The translations under genes and the position numbers were made by a program. Source: Sphingomonadales bacterium (lineage in GTDB: Bacteria; Pseudomonadota; Alphaproteobacteria; Sphingomonadales; Emcibacteraceae). From it: a stretch of 6,342 nucleotides of DNA. The stretch's first letter is position 1. Each line of letters begins with the position of its first letter. The notes beneath the pieces were generated by a model. It made no database searches. It had not been told where the DNA came from and saw nothing but the letters and a program-made list of their open reading frames with translations. The stretch spans positions 1-6,342 of the forward strand of contig DRKK01000216.1 of the NCBI GenBank assembly GCA_011051815.1. The letters are read 5' to 3'. This document shows positions 1 through 5,479 of this stretch, piece after piece.

Positions 1-1080
1 GACGGACCCCACATGACCCGGATAATAAACCGGAATATGTTTATAGACCGCCGCCTTGCCCAGTGACATGAAGAAACCAAGGACAATTGTTATGGATACA
101 AAAAACCACAGGGGGATCGTAATGTTAAAATTGATCGGCCCTTCGATACCGGCGACCGTATAATCTGTCGCCGGATAAGACAGGATAAAGGTACAGGCAA
201 CCGCAACGCTGAATGTCCAATACATGACCCGCCGTGCGCCAAATTTATCTGATAACCAGCCCCCAAGTGCCCGGAAGATGCTGCCAGGTAATGCATAGGC
301 CGCCGCCAGCATACCAGCGGTTTTGATGTCAAGGCCATAAGCCCCCACATAATAGCGTGGTAACCATAGGGCCAAAGCCACAAACCCACCGAAAACAAAG
401 AAATAATACAGAGAGAAACGCCAGACCTGAAGGTTTTTCAACGGTTCCATCTGTTCTATGAAAGAAGCGTGCTTGATGCCTTTTTCACGGCGTTCACGCA
501 GGGCAGGATCATCTTTGGTGAAAACAAAAAACAGGATGGCTGTGATTAGCAGAATGATGGAATAGACCTGAGCCACACCCTGCCATTTACCGTCCATCAC
601 CACCAGCAGAAACGGTGCGCCAAAGTTGGTTATGGCCGCCCCCACATTACCCATGCCGAAAATACCAAGCGCTGTACCCTGACGGTTGGCAGAATACCAG
701 GTTGAGACATAGGCGATACCGACCGCAAAACTACCGCCCGCAAGCCCGACCCCAAGTGCCGCCACTAAAAACATGGGATAGGTTGATACTTTGGTCAAGA
801 GGAATGCCGCAAGTGCGGTGATTACCATCTGAAAGGTATAAACGATCCGTCCGCCATACTGGTCCGCCCAAACGCCGAGGAAGATCCGGCTAAGAGAGCC
901 GGTCAGAATAGGCGTTGCCACCAAGATACCGAACTGGGTATCATTCAAGCCCAAATCTGTCTTGATCTTCAGGCCGATGATGGAAAAAATTGTCCAAACC
1001 GCAAAACAAACGGTAAAGGCCAGCGTACTCGCTGTCAGCGCCTGTTTTTGCTCACCCCCGGTTACATTTTCTACGTTCAT
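1..1080 (-). CDS. narK: NarK-type nitrate/nitrite transporter (MFS), 3' end beyond window
   Basis: Reading the minus strand from the ATG at 1080 gives 360 residues open to the window edge; family members are usually about 400-470 residues, so the C-terminus is missing. It is a hydrophobic major facilitator protein of the nitrate/nitrite porter family, expected in the inner membrane and importing nitrate, probably with protons. The two pore arginines of NarK have clear counterparts in matching contexts: R65 (GSLSR, followed by an ADQYGGR loop) and R270 (GSIFR, followed by SDKFGAR). The first nitrate-signature segment is at about 142-149 (GMGNVGAA). The stretch at about 335-354 (GFFMSLGKAAVYKHIPVYYP) resembles NarK1-type porters rather than nitrite exporters, but substrate direction cannot be proven from sequence. 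The second signature segment lies outside the window. The start is supported by AAGAGG at 1088-1093, 7 nt away. It is divergent from the NIT-CRP regulator and preceded by an FNR-type promoter. Confidence 0.93.
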   Translation of the reverse strand, partial: MNVENVTGGEQKQALTASTLAFTVCFAVWTIFSIIGLKIKTDLGLNDTQFGILVATPILTGSLSRIFLGVWADQYGGRIVYTFQMVITALAAFLLTKVSTYPMFLVAALGVGLAGGSFAVGIAYVSTWYSANRQGTALGIFGMGNVGAAITNFGAPFLLVVMDGKWQGVAQVYSIILLITAILFFVFTKDDPALRERREKGIKHASFIEQMEPLKNLQVWRFSLYYFFVFGGFVALALWLPRYYVGAYGLDIKTAGMLAAAYALPGSIFRALGGWLSDKFGARRVMYWTFSVAVACTFILSYPATDYTVAGIEGPINFNITIPLWFFVSITIVLGFFMSLGKAAVYKHIPVYYPGHVGSV

Positions 1081-1112
1081 AGCTAAACCTCTTAAGTTTT
1101 TTGAATGATTGG

Positions 1113-1118
1113 ACATTA
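1113..1118 (-). promoter_or_regulatory. -10 element of the narK promoter
   Basis: On the minus strand these bases read TAATGT, a fair match to TATAAT. Taking them as positions -12 to -7 puts the transcription start at 1106, a 26-nt leader before the narK ATG. The palindrome at 1141-1154 is then centred exactly at -41.5, the textbook class II position for FNR-family activators. There is no good -35 hexamer, as expected for an activator-dependent promoter. The start site is inferred. Confidence 0.6.
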
Positions 1119-1140
1119 GGGAAAAGAAGACCAATTGAAT

Positions 1141-1154
1141 TTGACCTCGGTCAA
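1141..1154 (-). promoter_or_regulatory. FNR-type box upstream of narK
   Basis: TTGAC-CTCG-GTCAA is a 5+5 bp perfect inverted repeat around a 4-bp spacer, one base per arm away from the FNR consensus TTGAT-N4-ATCAA. TTGAC/GTCAA arms fit sites used by FNR, DNR and NNR-type activators. It is centred at -41.5 relative to the inferred narK start. It is also about 103 bp upstream of a possible start for the divergent regulator, so it could serve both, but that second role is weak inference. Which protein binds is not shown; the NIT-CRP protein encoded next door is an obvious candidate, alongside a classical FNR elsewhere in the genome. Confidence 0.8.
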
Positions 1155-1215
1155 AGAACGAATGTTAACTTCGAAAAAATTACCCGTACGGCTGGTCGAT
1201 TTTTGACAAGAAACC

Positions 1216-1244
1216 TTGTGGCTTTGTGAAAACTGTCTTAATAT
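1216..1244 (+). promoter_or_regulatory. Possible core promoter of the NIT-CRP regulator gene
   Basis: TTGTGG at 1216-1221 and TAATAT at 1239-1244 are separated by 17 bp and lie just upstream of the regulator gene. Both hexamers are only moderate matches to the sigma-70 consensus. The implied start near 1251 leaves a leader of about 27 nt. This is a tentative call from pattern alone. Confidence 0.35.
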
Positions 1245-1277
1245 CGGGGCGGGTATGTACAAACGATCAAAAAAAAT

Positions 1278-2861
1278 ATGAATATTACACTTACTTATCT
1301 AAGCAATGCTTTACATGATATGCAGGCGGAACGGGGATGTGCGGTGCTTTTCGTCAGCAGTGCTGGTAAGCTGTTCGAAAAAGAATTGCAGAATAGCTTT
1401 AAAAAATCCCAAGCCACCTTTGAAAAAATACACATCGAGATGAAGAGGTGGCATGAGGACCATAGCTTTGATGATGAATTTCTCCATAAAATGGAAATCG
1501 TCCTCAATAACTCTGAAACTGTCGAATCCCGGCGCAATAAAATCCTTAATCTTGAATTTAACGCCACCGAGATCATTAGCGGCTATAGCCATAATGTGAT
1601 CAGCCCGCTAATGGATATTATGGTTCTGGTTGCCCTGTTTAACAAAGACAATGATCCGGCAAAGGTCAGCGCCTATTCCTATTTCCTCCAGCTCAAGGAG
1701 AAATTTGGCCGCGAGAGGGCGCTTGGGGTTCGAGGACTGGCCACCAAATCATTTGGTAATCAGGAATTTTTGGATCGTTTCCGGTTCCTGATTTCCGAAC
1801 AAGACAGCTTTAAACGCACCTTTTTTGCCATGGCCGATAACAGCCAGAAACGAATCTATGACGCCATCATGCATGGCAATGCGGTCCGCAAGCTGGCCGA
1901 CCTGCATCTGAATTTAAAACGGGGCCATAAAGTTACGCTGCCGGACATTGGTCCGACCGACTGGTTTGCCTTGACCTCTGAAAAGATGAACCTGATGAAA
2001 AAGGTTGAGGAGAAACTGGCCGAAACCCTGCTGAAAAATACGCTGATGAACGGCAATATTTCACAGGCCTCACAGGTTACGGCCAAGCGCGCGGTAGAGG
2101 GTATCACATCACAGCAACGGGATTTTATCGAAGACCTGCCATTTTTCATGAATTTGCCTGAGGATATTGTCTCGGGCCTGTTACAACATGCGCAGGTGCG
2201 GGAATATAAAAAGGGAAAATTGTTATTTCTGGAAGGCGAGGTTTCCAGCCGCCTTTACATCATACTGAACGGTTGGGTAAAATTATTCAAGGGAACCTCA
2301 AGCGGCAATGAGACAGTCCTGCAGATGCTGACCAGTGGTGATATGATTGCGGAATCAGCTGTTTTCCTCAATGCCAATTATCCGGTCAGCGCACAAGTGG
2401 CCAAAAATGCAGTCATCCTGACCCTGCCCGCGCCCATCATTCGGGAACGCATAAAACAGCATAACGAACTGGCCCTGAAAGTATTGGATGGTATCTCAAA
2501 GCATTCTCATAATCTGATTCAGGAATTTGAGAATATTCGCCTGAAACCGGCCACGGAACGGGTCGGCTGGTTCCTGCTGAAACTATTGCTGGATCAGGGC
2601 AAGGTGCCGGACCTCATCGAATTACCCTATGACAAATCACTCATTGCCTCCTATCTGGATATGAAGCCGGAAACCTTCTCACGCACGCTGAAACGCTTTC
2701 GCGACAACGGATTTGAGATCAATAAAAACTCGGTTATATTGCCACAAGTCAATGCTCTTTGCGGTTTTTGTGACCATGATCTGGCCGCTGCCTGCGAAAA
2801 GCATGGCACGCCGGAATGTCCAAATCCCGATTGCAGCAATGAAACAATTGCCGATTTTTGA
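1278..2861 (+). CDS. NIT-domain CRP/FNR-family one-component regulator with C-terminal cysteine cluster
   Basis: This 527-residue protein appears to fuse a nitrate sensor to a DNA-binding activator. Residues about 5-255 look like a NIT domain: an all-helical segment with QAERG (16-20), the YFLQLKEKFGRERALG stretch (about 135-150) and the DWF...EKM...KKVEEKLAE end (228-249). Known NIT domains bind nitrate or nitrite through arginines; R19, R145 and R147 are candidates. Residues about 283-400 form a CRP/FNR effector domain without the N-terminal cysteines of oxygen-sensing FNR. Residues about 420-490 form the helix-turn-helix, where E465-x-x-S468-R469 matches FNR E209/S212/R213, so TTGA-type half-sites are expected. 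The tail carries C495, C498, C506, C514 and C519. There is no transmembrane segment, so it is probably cytoplasmic. FNR-type boxes lie on both sides of the gene, before narK and moaA. The ATG at 1278 has no clear Shine-Dalgarno; M15 (1320) is the next option but would cut into the NIT domain. The domain calls are by eye. Confidence 0.9.
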   Translation: MNITLTYLSNALHDMQAERGCAVLFVSSAGKLFEKELQNSFKKSQATFEKIHIEMKRWHEDHSFDDEFLHKMEIVLNNSETVESRRNKILNLEFNATEIISGYSHNVISPLMDIMVLVALFNKDNDPAKVSAYSYFLQLKEKFGRERALGVRGLATKSFGNQEFLDRFRFLISEQDSFKRTFFAMADNSQKRIYDAIMHGNAVRKLADLHLNLKRGHKVTLPDIGPTDWFALTSEKMNLMKKVEEKLAETLLKNTLMNGNISQASQVTAKRAVEGITSQQRDFIEDLPFFMNLPEDIVSGLLQHAQVREYKKGKLLFLEGEVSSRLYIILNGWVKLFKGTSSGNETVLQMLTSGDMIAESAVFLNANYPVSAQVAKNAVILTLPAPIIRERIKQHNELALKVLDGISKHSHNLIQEFENIRLKPATERVGWFLLKLLLDQGKVPDLIELPYDKSLIASYLDMKPETFSRTLKRFRDNGFEINKNSVILPQVNALCGFCDHDLAAACEKHGTPECPNPDCSNETIADF

Positions 2862-2871
2862 TCCACATCAA
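2858..2871 (+). promoter_or_regulatory. Consensus FNR box upstream of moaA, overlapping a stop codon
   Basis: TTGAT-CCAC-ATCAA is an exact match to the FNR consensus TTGAT-N4-ATCAA. The TGA stop of the regulator gene (2859-2861) lies inside its left arm. The centre at 2864.5 is about 41-45 bp upstream of the start implied by the -10 candidates at 2893-2902, which is class II activator geometry. FNR-family control of moaA is known in enteric bacteria; the binding protein here is not established. Confidence 0.85.
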
Positions 2872-2892
2872 CACTGGATTTATTTTCTCCTT

Positions 2893-2902
2893 TATGTATA
2901 GT
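2893..2902 (+). promoter_or_regulatory. -10 region of the moaA promoter
   Basis: TATGTATAGT holds two overlapping -10 candidates: TATGTA (2893-2898) and TATAGT (2897-2902). They imply starts near 2905 or 2909, just before the folded leader begins at about 2912. No convincing -35 hexamer is present; the FNR box occupies that position. Confidence 0.5.
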
Positions 2903-2911
2903 GATACGTGT

Positions 2912-3041
2912 CAGGGCGTTGTTGCCCTGCTCCGAAGCCTTCGACCCTAAACTCCCTCGGGAGCACGGTTCGCTGGCCGCAGGCAAATAGACCTGCCGGG
3001 TTGCGGTGAAAACGCCGTGGCCTCCCGTGCTTGGAAAGGAG
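2912..3041 (+). promoter_or_regulatory. Molybdenum cofactor (Moco) riboswitch in the moaA leader
   Basis: The roughly 140-nt leader upstream of moaA is rich in self-complementary segments and carries pieces I recognise from the Moco RNA family, notably the 3' segment ending GCCTCCCGTGC-TTGGAAAGGAG. Pairings visible by eye are CAGGGC/GCCCTG (2912-2917 with 2924-2929), GCACGG/CCGTGC (2963-2968 with 3025-3030), CCGCA/TGCGG (2977-2981 with 3002-3006) or GCAGG/CCTGC (2979-2983 with 2992-2996), and CTCC/GGAG (2930-2933 with 3038-3041). The last encloses the domain and would hide the moaA Shine-Dalgarno AAGGAG (3036-3041). This suggests translational shut-off when Moco (or its tungsten analogue) is bound, as in known examples. 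No U-tract terminator is seen. The family assignment is from memory of the motif plus gene context. Confidence 0.85.
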
Positions 3042-3048
3042 ACTATAA

Positions 3049-4041
3049 GTGGACCTGAAACCAATTGAATTGGTTGATACCTATGATCGCGCATTTCCCT
3101 ATTTGCGCCTGTCGATCACCGATATATGTAATTTTCGTTGTGAATATTGCCTGCCCGATGGCTATAAAGGTGCGGGCAAGCCCAACTTTTTGTCGCTGGA
3201 TGAAATCCGGCGGCTGGTCACGGCTTTCGCTGAACTGGGCGTCTGGAAAATCCGCCTGACCGGGGGTGAGCCCAGCGTGCGCAAAGATTTTAATGAGATC
3301 ATTGACCTCATATCTCATGTGCCGGGTATCACAAATACCGCCTTTACCACCAATGGCTACCGGCTGGCCAAAAATGCCAAAATCTGGTTTGAGGCCGGTA
3401 TGCGTAACCTTAATGTAAGCATTGACAGTCTCGGCCAGCAGATGTTCCATAAAATCACCGGCCATGATCGTTTGCCGGATGTCTTGGCGGGTATTGAACA
3501 GGCCCTGACCATCGGGTATGACAGCGTGAAGGTGAATGTGGTTCTGCTCAAAGGTTATAACGACACCGCCCTTGAAGACTATCTGGATTATATCCAAAAG
3601 CGTCCGGTGACGGTTCGTTTTATCGAATTGATGCAGACTGGCGATAATTTGGCCTATTTCAAAAAACGTCATCTGTCCGCCGATGTGATCCGGGACCAAT
3701 TGCTGGCTCTGGGCTGGACCCAGAATATCCGGGTCAATGGCGCGGGCCCGGCGGTGAATTTTACCCATCCGGATTATCAGGGCGCCATCGGCCTGATTGC
3801 GCCCTATTCAAAGGATTTCTGTCTGGGCTGTAACCGGCTACGGATTACGGCTACTGGTGATCTGCGTTTGTGTCTGTTCGGTGACATTGGTATTCCGTTG
3901 CGTGACCTTCTGCAACATGATGATCAGAAAGCCGAGCTGCAAATGCGGGTGATGAAACAGCTGGATTACAAAAAGTCCTCTCACTTTCTGGCGCAGGGGG
4001 AAACGGGCCTGATTCCCAATCTGTCCTCTACCGGAGGCTAA
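3049..4041 (+). CDS. moaA: GTP 3',8-cyclase MoaA (molybdenum cofactor biosynthesis)
   Basis: This radical SAM enzyme, with MoaC, converts GTP to cyclic pyranopterin monophosphate, the first stage of Moco synthesis in the cytoplasm. The 330 residues match the usual length (about 330). The N-terminal [4Fe-4S] site is C27-x3-C31-x2-C34 (CNFRCEYC), followed by TGGEP at 71-75. The C-terminal substrate-binding cluster is C258-x2-C261-x13-C275 (CLGCNRLR...LRLC). The protein ends in Gly-Gly (329-330), the conserved tail needed for activity in the family. The start is GTG at 3049, 7 nt after AAGGAG; no in-frame ATG occurs before residue 118. It is preceded by an FNR box and a Moco riboswitch, so both transcription and translation look controlled. 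No other moa or moe genes are in the window. The 112-residue gene follows 6 bp after its stop. Confidence 0.97.
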   Translation: MDLKPIELVDTYDRAFPYLRLSITDICNFRCEYCLPDGYKGAGKPNFLSLDEIRRLVTAFAELGVWKIRLTGGEPSVRKDFNEIIDLISHVPGITNTAFTTNGYRLAKNAKIWFEAGMRNLNVSIDSLGQQMFHKITGHDRLPDVLAGIEQALTIGYDSVKVNVVLLKGYNDTALEDYLDYIQKRPVTVRFIELMQTGDNLAYFKKRHLSADVIRDQLLALGWTQNIRVNGAGPAVNFTHPDYQGAIGLIAPYSKDFCLGCNRLRITATGDLRLCLFGDIGIPLRDLLQHDDQKAELQMRVMKQLDYKKSSHFLAQGETGLIPNLSSTGG

Positions 4042-4047
4042 GCGCCC

Positions 4048-4386
4048 ATGAAATTGCGTATAGAAGCGGAAAAGATCAGCTTTCGGCTGGATTTTGATGA
4101 GCTGGAACAGCTATTGACTGACGGTGATATTCAACAGAAAATCGACCTGCCCCAAGGCCAGTTGAGCTATATAATATCCGTCCTGCCCACCGGGTCACCG
4201 GCTGATTTTCAGACGCGGAACGGGGTTTACATTCTGTTCCTTGCCCGTGATGTAATCGAAGACCATAAAGCCGCCTTGCCAGCCCTGAAAGGTATCGTCA
4301 GTCACTTTGCCACCGAAAGTGGCGGTGAAATCAAGGTGGCGTTAGAGATCAATTTAAAGAAAAAAGTCAAACATTCCTTAGAATGA
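4048..4386 (+). CDS. Small conserved-looking protein of unknown function, coupled to moaA
   Basis: This encodes 112 residues without signal peptide, membrane segment or metal-binding cysteine motif (there are no cysteines). The start MKLRIEAEKISFRLDFDELEQLL recalls small proteins that begin MK(I/L)RI-x-x-x-x-I-x-(F/Y)RL-x-x-x-E (the DUF7009-like pattern as I remember it), and the LSYIISV stretch and closing IKVALEINLKKK also fit that layout; this link is tentative. The ATG lies 6 bp after the moaA stop, with GGAGG at 4033-4037 inside the last moaA codons as ribosome binding site (10-nt spacing). The two genes are therefore almost certainly co-transcribed, which suggests, but does not show, a role in Moco or molybdoenzyme biology. 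Its last 20 bp overlap the convergent DUF389 gene. Confidence 0.8.
   Translation: MKLRIEAEKISFRLDFDELEQLLTDGDIQQKIDLPQGQLSYIISVLPTGSPADFQTRNGVYILFLARDVIEDHKAALPALKGIVSHFATESGGEIKVALEINLKKKVKHSLE
4354..4385 (-). terminator. Possible weak intrinsic terminator of the DUF389 gene
   Basis: On the minus strand, the hairpin CATTC-TAAG-GAATG (4372-4385) covers the last codons and is followed, after the TGA stop, by a T-rich run (CTTTTTTCTTT, about 4356-4366). The stem is only 5 bp and AT-rich, and several bases separate it from the T run, so termination is doubtful. In the plus direction no T run follows. Confidence 0.3.
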
Positions 4387-5398
4387 TCACATAGCCCAGC
4401 AAGGCTAAACTGAGCAGCCAGAAGACCATATAGAAGATCATGGCCCGTTTGGCCTTTTTCTTTTCATACCATGTGCGCGGCTGTACCCCTTTGAACAGGA
4501 ACACCAGCTTTGCCGACAGGTTGACGCAGACAATATTCACTGCCAGCAACAGTCCCGCCCCCAAGGCCAGATCATAATGCCCGGCCCCCAGCATAATGCC
4601 AATGGTCGCCCCCGGCGGCAACAGGGCCACCGCCACCATAACCCCGACCAGAACGCTGGACAGCCCCGTGGCCAGTGACAGCACCGCCGCCGCCCCGGAC
4701 ACCAGCGCCAGCGCGATACTGTCAAAACCCACATTGGTGCGGGACATAAGCTCCGGCCCGTTAAGCTCCCCCGGCCAATAGCTGTTCCAGACCAGCCCCA
4801 GCGAAAAACTGAGCGCCAGCGCGATCAAAAACCCCACCGCCATGGTTTTCAAGGCCCCGGCCATCAGGTCCAGATCACCAAGGGCCGTGGACAGGGCCAA
4901 GGCAAGATTAGGACCGAGCAGGGGCGCGATGACCATGGCCCCGATCACCACTGCCACGTTATTTTCGATCAGGCCAATCCCGGCGACGATGGTGGAAAAA
5001 ACCACCAGCAGGATGTAGCTGGTCGTGATTTCAGCCCCCCGCGACACATCCGCATAAAGTTCATCCCGGCTGATACCGGAAAAAACTTTCGGCGCCTTGG
5101 GCTTTTTATCCTTATCATCGCCGTTGGCGGCCACCTGTTCGGTCGTTATCTTGTCCGTCGGTTTGGGCAGGATCGCCTCTACAGGCTGTAACACGATACG
5201 GACAATCTGATTTTTCAGAAAGAGTTCCTGCAGGCGGTCAGTCACATTCTGGGTATCCTGGGTGCGCACCAGAAGCGCATAGCTCAAGCCATCCGGCCCC
5301 ACCGGCCAGCAATCCACCGTCCGGTCAATCATTTTGACCTTTTGGGCCAGATCTCCGGCCCCTTTGCGGACATGTATCTGAATAATTCTGTGACTCAT
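4367..5398 (-). CDS. DUF389 / TIGR00341-like integral membrane protein
   Basis: From the ATG at 5398 this is a 343-residue protein with a soluble N-terminal region of about 75 residues (RIIQIHVRKGAGD..., resembling the N-terminal domain of DUF389 proteins). A charged linker follows (about 78-104, DDKDKKPKAPK), then several hydrophobic membrane helices from about 124 to 302, and a last helix at about 320-340. Typical DUF389 stretches are NNVAVVIGAMVIAPLLGPN (147-164), VGVMVAVALLPPGATIGIM (251-269) and the NIVCVNLSAKLVF segment (288-300). The biochemical function of the family is not established. A longer GTG start at 5404 is possible, but AAGGGG at 5404-5409 touches it and is correctly spaced (5 nt) for the ATG at 5398. 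It converges on the gene after moaA with a 20-bp overlap and is divergent from the FAD dehydrogenase. Confidence 0.88.
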   Translation of the reverse strand: MSHRIIQIHVRKGAGDLAQKVKMIDRTVDCWPVGPDGLSYALLVRTQDTQNVTDRLQELFLKNQIVRIVLQPVEAILPKPTDKITTEQVAANGDDKDKKPKAPKVFSGISRDELYADVSRGAEITTSYILLVVFSTIVAGIGLIENNVAVVIGAMVIAPLLGPNLALALSTALGDLDLMAGALKTMAVGFLIALALSFSLGLVWNSYWPGELNGPELMSRTNVGFDSIALALVSGAAAVLSLATGLSSVLVGVMVAVALLPPGATIGIMLGAGHYDLALGAGLLLAVNIVCVNLSAKLVFLFKGVQPRTWYEKKKAKRAMIFYMVFWLLSLALLGYVIILRNV

Positions 5399-5479
5399 TC
5401 TCACCCCTTGTTATTTTGGATATAGCCCAGTGTAATTTTGTATGTAGCATAGACTATTTTATTGGGATATGCTTCGTCT
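5399..5479. other. Divergent intergenic region between the DUF389 and FAD dehydrogenase genes
   Basis: This is an 81-bp AT-rich stretch that must hold the start signals for both divergent genes. The only element I can assign is the DUF389 Shine-Dalgarno (AAGGGG on the minus strand, 5404-5409). Several AT-rich hexamers could act as -10 elements, but no pair with good spacing stands out, and I see no FNR-type palindrome here. Confidence 0.5.

Noticed and set aside
90..398. 102-residue minus-strand frame
   Set aside because: It is in a different frame inside narK, whose continuous reading frame shows the full transporter pattern.
1203..1208. Perfect -35 hexamer TTGACA
   Set aside because: No -10 element lies 16-18 bp downstream; the nearest good one (1239-1244) is 30 bp away.
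1196..1209. Second FNR-like palindrome TCGAT-TTTT-GACAA near the regulator promoter
   Set aside because: Only 7 of 10 arm positions match, the arms are not mutually symmetric, and spacing to the candidate -10 is not the usual 41.5; too weak to call an autoregulation site.
2651..3094. 147-residue minus-strand frame spanning the regulator end and the moaA leader
   Set aside because: It crosses a structured riboswitch and two confident genes in antisense and resembles no family; chance frame.
3043..3768. 241-residue open frame on the minus strand
   Set aside because: It lies wholly antisense to moaA, whose family motifs are intact, has no supported start signal and no recognisable family features; it is a shadow frame.
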